Below, piece by piece: positions 39,178-47,937 of a stretch of DNA of 64,000 nucleotides (within the stretch, counting starts at the first letter, position 1; every line of letters starts with the position of its first letter). The notes under the pieces were generated by a model. That model ran no database searches and had not been told where the DNA came from. It saw only the letters and a program-made list of their open reading frames with translations. This DNA is from Microbacterium telephonicum (GTDB lineage Bacteria; Actinomycetota; Actinomycetes; Actinomycetales; Microbacteriaceae), in assembly GCF_003651225.1 (NCBI RefSeq), contig NZ_RCDB01000001.1, positions 806,001 to 870,000 of the forward strand, given 5' to 3'. The position numbers and the translations under genes are program-made.

Positions 39178-40773
39178 TCAGCCGAACTGGTTCATCGTGT
39201 TGTCGGCCCCGCCGGCCTTGAGGGCCGCGTCCCCGGCGAAGTACTCCTTGTGGTTGTCGCCGATGTCGCTGCCGGCCATGTTCTGGTGCTTCACCGTCGC
39301 GATGCCCTCGCGGATCTCGCGCCGCTGCACCCCCGCGACGTAGGCGAGCATGCCCTCGTCGCCGAAGTAGCCCTTCGCGAGGTCGTCGGTCGACAGGGCG
39401 GCCGTGTGGTAGGTCGGCAGGGTGATCAGGTGGTGGAAGACGCCGGCGCGCGCCGAGGCGTCGCGCTGGAACGAGCGGATCCGCTCGTCGGCCTCCCGGC
39501 CGAGCGCCGTGTCGTCGTAGACCGCGTTCATGAGGTCGGCGCGGTCGTAGGCCGACACGTCCTCGCCCTGTGCGGCGAGGCGGTCATACGCCTGCTGACG
39601 GAAGTTCAGCGTCCAGTTGAACGACGGGCTGTTGTTGTAGACGAGCTTCGCGTCGGGGATCACCTCGCGGATCGCGTCGACCATCCCGGCGATCTGCTCG
39701 ATGTGCGGCTTCTCGGTCTCGATCCACAGCAGGTCGGCGCCGCTGCGCAGCGACGTGATGCAGTCGAGCACGCAACGCTCTTCGCCGGTGCCCGGACGGA
39801 ACCGGTACAGGTTGCTCGCCAGCCGCTTCGGGCGCACCAGCGTGTCGCCGCGCGTGAGCACGACGTCGCCGTTGCCGAGGCTCTCGGCGGTGACCTCGTC
39901 GACGTCGAGGAACGAGTTGTACCGGTCGCCGAGGTCGCCGGGCTCGGTCGTCACGGCGAGCTTCTGCGTGAGGCCGGCGCCGAGCGAGTCGGTGCGGGCG
40001 ACGATGACGCCGTTGTCGATGCCGAGCTCGAGGAACGCGTAGCGCACCGCGTTGATCTTGGCGATGAAGTCCGCGTGCGGCACCGTGACCTTGCCGTCCT
40101 GGTGGCCGCACTGCTTCTCGTCGGAGACCTGGTTCTCGATCTGGATGGCGCAGGCGCCGGCCTCGATCATCTTCTTGGCCAGCAGGTACGTCGCCTCGGG
40201 GTTGCCGAAGCCGGCGTCGATGTCGGCGATGATGGGCACCACGTGGGTCTCGTGGCTGTCGATCTGCGAGCGGATGAACTCCTCGGCGGTCTCGTCGCCC
40301 GCGCGACGGGCCTCGTCGAGCTTCGTGAACAGCAGGTCGAGCTCGCGGGCGTCGGCCTGGCGGAGGAACGTGTACAGCTCCTCGATCAGGGCCGGCACCG
40401 CCGTCTTCTCGTGCATCGACTGGTCGGGCAGCGGCCCGAACTCCGAGCGCAGCGCGGCGACCATCCAGCCCGAGAGGTACAGGTAGCGCTTGTCGGTCGA
40501 CTTCAGGTGCTTCTTGATCGAGATCATCTTCTGCTGCCCGATGAAGCCGTGCCAGACGCCGAGCGACTGCGTGTACACCGACGCGTCGGCGTCGTAGGCG
40601 GCCATGTCCCGGCGCATGATGTCGGCGGTGTACTGCGCGATCTCGAGACCGGTGCGGAAGCGGTTCTGCGCCCGCATCCGCGCGACCGCTTCGGGGTCGA
40701 TGGCGTCCCACGGGGCGCCGACCTGCTGCTTGAGGTCCCGGATGGCGTCGATGTCGTCCTGGTAGGTGGTCAT
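39178..40773 (-). CDS. aceA: Isocitrate lyase
   Basis: 531 residues, the longer Pseudomonas-type class. It splits isocitrate into glyoxylate and succinate so acetate or fatty acids can feed growth. The catalytic loop is DEKQCGHQDGKV (~residues 211-222) with Gln instead of the Lys of KKCGH, as in this class. PIIADIDAGFGNPEATYLL (Mg site) and YNNSPSFNWTLNFRQQA (C-terminal signature with catalytic Ser/Asn) are present. GAAGGA precedes ATG 40773, so translation is SD-led. Downstream of aceB (37-nt gap) in one transcript. Confidence 0.96.
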   Translation of the reverse strand: MTTYQDDIDAIRDLKQQVGAPWDAIDPEAVARMRAQNRFRTGLEIAQYTADIMRRDMAAYDADASVYTQSLGVWHGFIGQQKMISIKKHLKSTDKRYLYLSGWMVAALRSEFGPLPDQSMHEKTAVPALIEELYTFLRQADARELDLLFTKLDEARRAGDETAEEFIRSQIDSHETHVVPIIADIDAGFGNPEATYLLAKKMIEAGACAIQIENQVSDEKQCGHQDGKVTVPHADFIAKINAVRYAFLELGIDNGVIVARTDSLGAGLTQKLAVTTEPGDLGDRYNSFLDVDEVTAESLGNGDVVLTRGDTLVRPKRLASNLYRFRPGTGEERCVLDCITSLRSGADLLWIETEKPHIEQIAGMVDAIREVIPDAKLVYNNSPSFNWTLNFRQQAYDRLAAQGEDVSAYDRADLMNAVYDDTALGREADERIRSFQRDASARAGVFHHLITLPTYHTAALSTDDLAKGYFGDEGMLAYVAGVQRREIREGIATVKHQNMAGSDIGDNHKEYFAGDAALKAGGADNTMNQFG

Positions 40774-40810
40774 GTCGTGTCCTTCGATGAGGGGGTGGGA
40801 TGGATGCCGG

Positions 40811-42478
40811 TCACGCGGATTCGACGAGGAACCGCGTGTAGGCAGGGATGGTCAGGAAGGCGGGGAAGTCCTCCTCGAGCGCGACGCTGCGGAAGACGTC
40901 GGCGGCGTCGTCGAATCGGTCACCGTCGTGGCGGGGGGCCTCGCCCAGCACCTCGTCGATGAGTCCCTCGATGTACTCGCGCGTGATCGCGGTGCCGTCG
41001 GCGGTGCGACGATCCTGATGGATCCACTGCCACACCTGCGAGCGGCTGATCTCGGCGGTCGCGGCATCCTCCATCAGGTTGTCGATCGCGACGGCGCCCA
41101 GGCCCCGCAGCCACGCCTCGATGTAGCGGATGGCGACCGAGACGTTGCCGCGCACGCCGTCGGCGGTGATGGGGCTGCCGATGTGGCAATCGATGAGCTG
41201 ATCCGCGCTCACCTGCACGTCGGGGCGCAGCCGGTCGACCTGGTTGGGGCGCTCGCCGAGCACCGCATCGAACTCGGCGCGCGCGACCGGGATCAGGTCG
41301 GGGTGGGCGACCCAGGTGCCGTCGAAGCCGTCGCCGGCCTCGCGCTTCTTGTCGGCCGCGACCTTCTCGAACGCCTGCGCCGTCACCTCGGGGTCGCGGC
41401 GGTTCGGGATGAACGCGCTCATGCCGCCGATCGCGAAGGCGCCGCGCTTGTGGCACGTCTGCACGAGCAGTTCGGTGTAGGCCCGCATGAACGGCACCGT
41501 CATGGTGACCTGGCTGCGGTCGGGCAGCACGAAGCGGGCGCCACGGCCGCGGTAGTTCTTGATCATCGAGAAGATGTAGTCCCAGCGGCCCGCGTTCAGA
41601 CCGGCGACGTGGTCGCGCAGCTCGAACAGGATCTCCTCCATCTCGAACGCGGCCGGGAGCGTCTCGATGAGCACGGTCGCGCGGATCGTGCCGTGCGGGA
41701 TGCCGATGTACTCCTCGCTGAAGGTGAACACGTCGTCCCACAGCCCGGCTTCTTCGGCGGACTCGATCTTGGGCAGGTAGAAGTACGGACCGCGGCCGGC
41801 GTCGATGAGCGCCTGCGCGTTGTGGAAGAAGTACAGGCCGTAGTCCACGAGCGAGCCGGATGCCGCCATCGTGCGGCCGTGGCGGTCGGTGAAGCGCAGG
41901 TGCTCCTCGACGAGGTGCCAGCCGCGCGGGCGCATCACGATCGTCGGCGTCTCGGTCGCGGTGACCGCGTACTGCTTGCCCTCGGCGCTCGTGTGCGTCA
42001 ACTGTCCGCGGATCGCGTCGAACAGCGAGAGCTGGCCCTCGATCACGTTGCGCCACGTCGGGCTCGTCGCGTCCTCCTGGTCGGCGAGCCACACCTTCGC
42101 GCCCGAGTTGAGGGCGTTGATCGTCATCTTGGGGTCGGTCGGGCCGGTGATCTCCACGCGGCGGTCCTCGAGTCCCGGACCCGCGCCGGCCACGCGCCAG
42201 TCGGCGTCGTCGCGGATGTGGGCGGTGTCGCTGCGGAACTGCGGGTCGTGTCCGTTGCCGATCTCGAAGCGGCGCCGCATCCGGGCGGCGAGGCGGTCGT
42301 GCCGGCGGCCGGCGAAGCGGACGTGCAGCTCGGTGAGGAAGGCGAGGGCCTCGGCGGTGAGGATCTCCTCGTAGCGCTCGCGGACCGGGCCGGCGATCTC
42401 GATGCGCGGCTCCGCGGTGGGGATCGGTCCGGTGGTGGGGCGGAGGGTGGGCGCGATGCCCATGGTCGAAAGCGACAT
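40811..42478 (-). CDS. aceB: Malate synthase A
   Basis: 555 residues from ATG 42478 (GAAAGG just upstream); the extension to 42700 is not used. It condenses glyoxylate with acetyl-CoA to malate. TDPKMTINALNSGAKVWLADQEDATSPTWRN (contains the Asp/Glu substrate site, ~110-140), IMRPRGWHLVEEH with the catalytic Arg, FYLPKIESAEEAGLW, and GLNAGRWDYIFSMIKNY are malate synthase A signatures. With aceA it forms the glyoxylate shunt, and both face the RamB-like regulator. Confidence 0.96.
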   Translation of the reverse strand: MSLSTMGIAPTLRPTTGPIPTAEPRIEIAGPVRERYEEILTAEALAFLTELHVRFAGRRHDRLAARMRRRFEIGNGHDPQFRSDTAHIRDDADWRVAGAGPGLEDRRVEITGPTDPKMTINALNSGAKVWLADQEDATSPTWRNVIEGQLSLFDAIRGQLTHTSAEGKQYAVTATETPTIVMRPRGWHLVEEHLRFTDRHGRTMAASGSLVDYGLYFFHNAQALIDAGRGPYFYLPKIESAEEAGLWDDVFTFSEEYIGIPHGTIRATVLIETLPAAFEMEEILFELRDHVAGLNAGRWDYIFSMIKNYRGRGARFVLPDRSQVTMTVPFMRAYTELLVQTCHKRGAFAIGGMSAFIPNRRDPEVTAQAFEKVAADKKREAGDGFDGTWVAHPDLIPVARAEFDAVLGERPNQVDRLRPDVQVSADQLIDCHIGSPITADGVRGNVSVAIRYIEAWLRGLGAVAIDNLMEDAATAEISRSQVWQWIHQDRRTADGTAITREYIEGLIDEVLGEAPRHDGDRFDDAADVFRSVALEEDFPAFLTIPAYTRFLVESA

Positions 42479-42573
42479 GATCGTGCCTTTCAGTGGATGC
42501 TCGTCCGCTCGGAGCGGCTGGTCGTGGTGACCACTCTGCGAGAAGAATCGCCCGCGAACCGACGATTTCGGAT

Positions 42574-42595
42574 GTGAAGATTGACTGAACTTCAC
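42574..42595. promoter_or_regulatory. Inverted repeat GTGAAG-N10-CTTCAC in the aceB-ramB gap
   Basis: Perfect 6-bp arms at 42574-42579 and 42590-42595 with an AT-rich spacer, between divergent aceB and ramB-like genes. Good candidate operator for the RamB-like protein or another carbon-source regulator. Confidence 0.45.
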
Positions 42596-42604
42596 GCTTC
42601 GTGA

Positions 42605-42610
42605 CAGACT
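42605..42610 (+). promoter_or_regulatory. -10 box, ramB-like gene
   Basis: CAGACT, 7-nt gap (CCGGGTC) to ATG 42618. Confidence 0.4.
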
Positions 42611-42617
42611 CCGGGTC

Positions 42618-44099
42618 ATGACGAACGTCGATGTTCTGAAAACCTCAGGTTCGGACGAGGCAGACGCCGCCGCCGACGCGCTCACGATCGGTCGCCGCAT
42701 CCGTCAGCTGCGCACCGCGAAGGGACTGACGCTCGACGAACTCGCCGCCGCCGTCGGACGCGCACCGAGCCAGCTCTCGATGATCGAGACGGGCAAGCGC
42801 GAACCCCGACTCACCCTGCTGCAGGCCATCGCCCGCGCGCTCGGGACGAACCTCGACGCGCTCCTGGAAGCCGACCCGCTCGACGAGCGCGCGACGCTCG
42901 AGATCGCCCTGGAGCGCGCCATGAAGGGCGGCACCTTCCAGGCGCTCGGGATCGCGCCGTTCCGCATCGGCAAGACCGTGCCCGACGAGGCGCTGAAGGC
43001 CATGATCGCGCTGCAGGGCGAGATCGAGCGGCTGCGCGACGAGCGTTCCGCCACCCCGGAGGAGGCGCGACGCGCGAACGTCGACCTCCGCCACCTCATG
43101 CGCCGGCAGGACAACCACTTCGCCGAACTCGAACAGCAGGCCGCCGACATCCTCGCCGCCGTCGAGCACCCCGGGGGTCCGGTCACGCAGCGCACCGCGA
43201 GCGACATCGCCGCACACCTGGGCTTCTCGCTGCACTACGTGCCCGACCTGCCGGCATCCACCCGCAGCGTCGCCGACATCAAGAACGGCCGGCTCTACCT
43301 CTCCAGCACCGTGCCGGCACGCGGCGACTCCCGCACCGCCGTGCTGCAGGCCCTCGCCAGCCGCATCCTGGGCCACGCCGAGCCCCGCTCGTATGCGGAG
43401 TTCCTGCGCCAGCGCGTGGAGACGAACTACCTCACGGGGGCGATCCTCGTGCCCGAGCAGCACGCGGCGCCGTTCCTGCAGGACGCCAAGGCGCGCCGCG
43501 CGATCTCGATCGAAGACCTGCGCGACGCGTACTCCGTCAGTTACGAGACCGCCGCGCACCGCTTCACGAACCTCGCGACCCGGCACCTCGACATCCGGGT
43601 GCACTTCCTCAAGGTGCACGAGTCGGGCACCATCACGAAGGCGTACGAGAACGACGACGTGAACTTCCCCGCCGACCGCCTCGGGGCCATCGAGGGACAG
43701 CTGTGCTGCCGCCGCTGGACGAGCCGCGTCGTCTTCGACATCCCCGACAAGTTCAACCCCTACTTCCAGTACACCGACACCGGCAACGGCACGTACTGGT
43801 GCACCGCGCGCGTCGAGCCCTCGAGCGAGGGGGCCCACTCGGTCAGCGTCGGGGTGCGCTTCGACGACACGAAGTGGTTCATCGGCCGCGAGACGCAGAA
43901 CCGCGGCACGTCGCGCCACGCCGTCGAGGTGTGCTGCCGTCGCGCGCCCGCCGAATTGGAGACCCAGTGGCGGGAGCAGGCGTGGCCGAACGTGCGCACG
44001 CCGCGCACGCTGCTGGCGACCCTGCCGACGGGGGCGTTCCCCGGTGTCGACACGACCGACCTCTACGAGTTCCTCGAGGCACACGCGCCCGCGCAGTGA
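42618..44099 (+). CDS. ramB: RamB-like XRE regulator of acetate metabolism
   Basis: 493 residues. XRE helix-turn-helix (~residues 26-82: IRQLRTAKGLTLDELAAAVG, then GRAPSQLSMIETGKREP), followed by an IrrE/ImmA-like metal-free region (ILVPEQHAAPFLQ; YETAAHRFTNLATR) and a C-terminal domain with several Cys (GQLCCRRWTSR, EVCCRRAPAE). Corynebacterium RamB controls aceA/aceB by a short-chain fatty-acyl signal. Here it is divergent from aceBA, so control of the shunt is likely. The symbol is by context and family resemblance. Confidence 0.85.
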   Translation: MTNVDVLKTSGSDEADAAADALTIGRRIRQLRTAKGLTLDELAAAVGRAPSQLSMIETGKREPRLTLLQAIARALGTNLDALLEADPLDERATLEIALERAMKGGTFQALGIAPFRIGKTVPDEALKAMIALQGEIERLRDERSATPEEARRANVDLRHLMRRQDNHFAELEQQAADILAAVEHPGGPVTQRTASDIAAHLGFSLHYVPDLPASTRSVADIKNGRLYLSSTVPARGDSRTAVLQALASRILGHAEPRSYAEFLRQRVETNYLTGAILVPEQHAAPFLQDAKARRAISIEDLRDAYSVSYETAAHRFTNLATRHLDIRVHFLKVHESGTITKAYENDDVNFPADRLGAIEGQLCCRRWTSRVVFDIPDKFNPYFQYTDTGNGTYWCTARVEPSSEGAHSVSVGVRFDDTKWFIGRETQNRGTSRHAVEVCCRRAPAELETQWREQAWPNVRTPRTLLATLPTGAFPGVDTTDLYEFLEAHAPAQ

Positions 44100-44165
44100 C
44101 GCGCGCGTCGCCCGAGCGGCGGTGAGGGAAGGCTGTCCGTGCTGGCGGTCGCCCTGCCTGCGGCC

Positions 44166-44171
44166 TACCGT
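44166..44171 (+). promoter_or_regulatory. -10 box, VIT-family gene
   Basis: TACCGT, 6-nt gap to ATG 44178. Confidence 0.5.
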
Positions 44172-44177
44172 GAGCCC

Positions 44178-44900
44178 ATGACCCATGCCTCCGCCGCGGG
44201 CGATCGCCCCGAACCCCACGCGACGGGGCTCGCGCAGCGGCTCAACGGCCTGCGCGCCGGCGTCCTCGGCGCCAATGACGGCATCGTCTCGACCGCGGCC
44301 GTCGTCGTCGGCGTCGCGGGCGCGACTCCCGAGGTGATGCCGGTGCTCCTCGCGGGGTCGGCGGCGCTCGTCGGCGGGGCGATCTCGATGGCCCTCGGGG
44401 AGTACGTCTCGGTGTCGAGTCAGCGCGACACCGAGCATGCGCTCATCGAGAAGGAGCGCTCCGAGCTCGCGGACGACCCGGACGGCGAGCTCGACGAGCT
44501 CATCGACCTCTACGAGCAGCGCGGGCTCACCCGGCAGACGGCGACCGCCGTCGCGACCGAGCTGACCGCCTCCGACGCGCTGCGGGCGCACCTCGCGGTC
44601 GAGCTCAACATCGACCAGGACGACGTCGTGAGCCCCTGGCACGCGGCGGCGGCGTCGGCGGTCGCGTTCTTCGTGGGGGCGCTCCTGCCGATGGCGACGA
44701 TCCTGCTGCTGCCGCATCCCGCGCGCATCGTCGCGACGTTCGCGGCCGTGCTCGTCGCGCTCGCGATCACCGGGTACGTGGCCGCGTGGATCGGCGGGGC
44801 GCGGCGCGGGCGCGCGATCACCCGCACCGTCGTGGGCGGGGCGATCGCGCTCGGGGCGACGTTCCTGGTCGGCACGCTCTTCGGCACGACCATCGGCTGA
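44178..44900 (+). CDS. VIT1/CCC1-family transporter
   Basis: 240 residues from ATG 44178. LRAGVLGANDGIVSTAAVVVG (~residues 20-40) is the family's first helix with conserved Asp; GGAISMALGEYVSVSSQRDTE (~67-87) ends helix 2; the cytoplasmic helical Glu-rich segment (ELDELIDLYEQRGLT) and three C-terminal helices follow. VIT1/CCC1 proteins move Fe or Mn. Substrate not fixed here. The stop is 14 nt before the convergent pucR gene. Confidence 0.92.
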   Translation: MTHASAAGDRPEPHATGLAQRLNGLRAGVLGANDGIVSTAAVVVGVAGATPEVMPVLLAGSAALVGGAISMALGEYVSVSSQRDTEHALIEKERSELADDPDGELDELIDLYEQRGLTRQTATAVATELTASDALRAHLAVELNIDQDDVVSPWHAAAASAVAFFVGALLPMATILLLPHPARIVATFAAVLVALAITGYVAAWIGGARRGRAITRTVVGGAIALGATFLVGTLFGTTIG

Positions 44901-44914
44901 TCCGCCCCGAGCGG

Positions 44915-46432
44915 TCAGCGCGCCGCGATCAGGGCGGCCCACAGCTCGGCGCGCGCGGGGAACGCGGCGAGATCCACGCCGAGGAGCGTCTGCGCCTGGG
45001 ACACGCGGGCGCGGACGGTGTGCCGGTGCACGCCGAGCGCGGCGGCCGCGGCGTCGATGCGCGCATCGTGCTGAAGCCAGACGCGCACCGTCTCGACCAG
45101 GGCGGTGCCGTGCGCGGCATCGTGGTCGCGCAGCGGCCGCAGGTGGGCGTCGGCGCGCGCGCGGGCGTCGGCGGTGTCGAGACTCGCGAGCACGCCCGTC
45201 GCCGCGACGTCGTCGAAGTCCACGGCCTCGCCGGACGTGGAGCGGCGCAGCGCGGCGACCGCCTGGGCGTGCGCGGCATCGAGCGCCGAGTACGGTGCCG
45301 CACGTGACACGCCGACCTCCGCGTCGAACAGCGTCGCGAGAATGCGCGGGACGACCGATCCCTCGCTGCTGATCACGACGAGTCCCTCCGGTCCGCGGCC
45401 GTGGAACACCGTGCCGCGCGCCTCGGCCGCCTGCAGCTCGAGCCATCCGGACGCCGCATCGCTGCGCGTCGACGGCACGCGGGCCACGGACACGGTGACG
45501 GGGGCCGTGGGAAGCGCGCCCCACACCTCACGGGCGACGCGGCGCGCGAGGGCCGGTTCGCCCGTGAGGAGGCTCTGCACGAGCGCGGCGCGCAGCGCGG
45601 CGTACGCCCGATCGAGTCCCACGTTCTGCTCCAGGGCGAGTCCCGCCATGGCGATGACCGAGGTCACGACGCCGCGCCCCTCGAGATCGAGGCCGCCGCC
45701 CGCGATGACGATCGCCCCGCGCAGATGTCCGCCGCGTCCGAGGGTCTGCAGGGTGAAGCGGATGCCGCCTCGTTCGAGCGTCGAGCCGGCACGGGCACCG
45801 CGGCGCAGCACCGTGCCGACCTCCTCGCCGACGGCGGCGAGCATCTCCGGCGGGAGTGCGCCGGCCTGGTGCGTCCGCATGCCCGCCGCGTCGTAGAGGC
45901 CCACCCAGGTCTCGAGCTGCTTGGCGAGCTCGGCGACGGTGGCGCTGAGCCCGTCGGGGCGCAGCGCCGCGAGCGACAGGGCGCGCTGCGCCGACAAGGC
46001 CCACGTGCGCCGGGCGAAGGCCTCCGCGGCGATCGCCTCGGCGTTGGCGCGCGCGAGCGCGATGAACGGCGTCCGGTACGGCACCTCGAACAGCGGCATC
46101 CGCGTGTCCCGGCACGCAGCCAGCAGGGCCGGCGGGATGCCGTCGCGCACCACTTCGGTGCCGAACCCGAGCCCGCGCACCCCGCGCTGGCGCAGCCGCT
46201 CCACGTACCCGGTGTGCTCCGCGTCGGCGGCGCCGTCGAACTGCGTGCCGGTCGTCAGCAGCAGCAGGTCGTCGGCGAGGAACGGGGTCGGATCGGCGAG
46301 GTCGGAGCTGTGCACCCAGCGCAGCGGCGCGTCGAGGGCGCCCTCCGTCAGGTCGCTCTCGGGCAGCGCGAGGGTCAAGCCGAGGTCGCGGCGCGTCAGC
46401 AGTGAGCGCAGCGTGGGGGCGGGGTCGGTCAT
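44915..46432 (-). CDS. PucR-family transcriptional regulator
   Basis: 505 residues from ATG 46432, with GGAGG 5 nt upstream. An N-terminal PucR domain (LTLALPESDLTEGALDAPLRWVHSSDL, up to ~residue 130) is followed by a GGDEF-like middle and the C-terminal PucR helix-turn-helix (LVETVRVWLQHDARIDAAAAALGVHRHTVRARVSQAQ). Such regulators often activate purine, GABA or polyamine catabolic operons. Divergent from gabT with a 114-nt gap that holds a perfect palindrome at 46466-46480, so it likely controls the putrescine/GABA cluster. Confidence 0.9.
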   Translation of the reverse strand: MTDPAPTLRSLLTRRDLGLTLALPESDLTEGALDAPLRWVHSSDLADPTPFLADDLLLLTTGTQFDGAADAEHTGYVERLRQRGVRGLGFGTEVVRDGIPPALLAACRDTRMPLFEVPYRTPFIALARANAEAIAAEAFARRTWALSAQRALSLAALRPDGLSATVAELAKQLETWVGLYDAAGMRTHQAGALPPEMLAAVGEEVGTVLRRGARAGSTLERGGIRFTLQTLGRGGHLRGAIVIAGGGLDLEGRGVVTSVIAMAGLALEQNVGLDRAYAALRAALVQSLLTGEPALARRVAREVWGALPTAPVTVSVARVPSTRSDAASGWLELQAAEARGTVFHGRGPEGLVVISSEGSVVPRILATLFDAEVGVSRAAPYSALDAAHAQAVAALRRSTSGEAVDFDDVAATGVLASLDTADARARADAHLRPLRDHDAAHGTALVETVRVWLQHDARIDAAAAALGVHRHTVRARVSQAQTLLGVDLAAFPARAELWAALIAAR

Positions 46433-46465
46433 CGGGTCCTCCGCCTCGAACATATCCGGTCGCGG

Positions 46466-46480
46466 TGTACGCGACGTACA
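46466..46480. promoter_or_regulatory. Perfect palindrome TGTACG-CGA-CGTACA in the pucR-gabT gap
   Basis: Six-base arms at 46466-46471 and 46475-46480. It lies about 55 nt before the gabT -10 box and 34 nt before the pucR start. Strong candidate PucR operator. Confidence 0.5.
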
Positions 46481-46534
46481 TGGGCGGAGGCAGAACAGAC
46501 GCGACGCACAGTGACCGCACCGCGCGGTCGCTCG

Positions 46535-46540
46535 TACGAT
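46535..46540 (+). promoter_or_regulatory. -10 box, gabT
   Basis: TACGAT, 6-nt gap (CGCGGC) to ATG 46547. Confidence 0.55.
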
Positions 46541-46546
46541 CGCGGC

Positions 46547-47899
46547 ATGAGCCTCGCCCCCGTCACCGTTCCCCTCGGCGGCCCCACCCTCCCGCAGGAG
46601 CGCCGCATCGTCACCCCGATCCCGGGTCCGCGCTCGCAGGAGCTGCTCGAGCGCAAGGCGGCCGCCGTCGCGGCGGGCGTCGGCCACACCGTGCCGATCG
46701 AGGCCGTGGCCGCGGGTGGCGGCGTCGTCGTCGACGCCGACGGCAACTCGCTCATCGACCTGGGCTCCGGCATCGCGGTCACGACGGTCGGCAGCGCCCA
46801 CCCGCGGGTGGCCGAGGCCGTCGCGGCCCAGGCGGCGCAGTTCACCCACACGTGCTTCATGATCTCGCCGTACGAGTCGTACGTCGCCGTCGCCGAGGCG
46901 CTCAACCGGCTGACCCCGGGCGACCACGCCAAGAAGTCGGCGCTGTTCAACTCCGGCGCCGAGGCGGTCGAGAACGCGGTGAAGATCGCGCGCAAGTACA
47001 CGAAGAAGCAGGCGGTCGTCGCGTTCGACCACGGGTACCACGGCCGCACCAACCTCACGATGGCCCTCACCGCCAAGGCGATGCCGTACAAGTCGGGCTT
47101 CGGCCCGTTCGCCTCCGAGATCTACCGCGCGCCGATGTCGTACCCCCTCCGCGACGGCCTGTCCGGCCCGGATGCCGCCGCTCGCGCGATCTCGATCATC
47201 GAGAAGCAGGTGGGCGCCGAGAACCTCGCCGCCGTGGTCATCGAGCCGATCCAGGGCGAGGGCGGCTTCATCGTGCCCGCCGACGGCTTCCTGCCGGCGA
47301 TCGCCGACTGGTGCCGCGCGAACGACGTCGTCTTCATCGCCGATGAGGTGCAGTCCGGATTCGGCCGCACCGGCGCGATGTTCGCGAGCGAGCTGTTCGG
47401 CGTCGTCCCCGACCTCATCACGACCGCGAAGGGGATCGCCGGCGGGATGCCGCTGGCCGCCGTGACCGGTCGCGCCGAGATCATGGACGCGTCGCACACC
47501 GGCGGTCTCGGCGGCACGTACGGCGGCAACCCGGTCGCCTGCGCGGCGGCGCTGGCCGCCATCGACGCGCTCGAGAACGACGGGCTGCTGGAGCGCGCCC
47601 GTGCGATCGGCGCGCTGCTGCGGGGCCGGCTCGAAGCGCTGCAGGCGGGGGACGCGCGCATCGGCGACGTCCGCGGACACGGCGCGATGATCGCCGCCGA
47701 GTTCGTCGACCCGGCCACCGGCGCCCCGGATGCCGCCCTCACCGCGGCCGTCGCGAAGGCCGCGATCGCCGAGGGCGTCATCGTGCTCACGTGCGGCACC
47801 TACGGCAACGTCATCCGCTTCCTGCCGCCGCTCACGATCGGCGACGACCTGCTCGGCGAGGGCATCGACGTCGTCGCCGCCGCACTCGCCGCCGCCTGA
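46547..47899 (+). CDS. gabT: 4-Aminobutyrate aminotransferase
   Basis: 450 residues from ATG 46547. Class III PLP transaminase that converts GABA plus 2-oxoglutarate to succinate semialdehyde plus glutamate. LIDLGSGIAVTTVGSAHPRV, LFNSGAEAVENAVKIAR (phosphate loop), FDHGYHGRT, FIADEVQSGFGRTG (Asp contact to PLP) and TTAKGIAGGMPLAAVTG with the PLP Lys (~residue 297) are in order. First gene of the cluster with the amine oxidase, permease and succinate semialdehyde dehydrogenase. Confidence 0.94.
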   Translation: MSLAPVTVPLGGPTLPQERRIVTPIPGPRSQELLERKAAAVAAGVGHTVPIEAVAAGGGVVVDADGNSLIDLGSGIAVTTVGSAHPRVAEAVAAQAAQFTHTCFMISPYESYVAVAEALNRLTPGDHAKKSALFNSGAEAVENAVKIARKYTKKQAVVAFDHGYHGRTNLTMALTAKAMPYKSGFGPFASEIYRAPMSYPLRDGLSGPDAAARAISIIEKQVGAENLAAVVIEPIQGEGGFIVPADGFLPAIADWCRANDVVFIADEVQSGFGRTGAMFASELFGVVPDLITTAKGIAGGMPLAAVTGRAEIMDASHTGGLGGTYGGNPVACAAALAAIDALENDGLLERARAIGALLRGRLEALQAGDARIGDVRGHGAMIAAEFVDPATGAPDAALTAAVAKAAIAEGVIVLTCGTYGNVIRFLPPLTIGDDLLGEGIDVVAAALAAA

Positions 47900-47937
47900 G
47901 CCGCGACCCGAACCCCGAAACACTGCGAAGGAGCATC

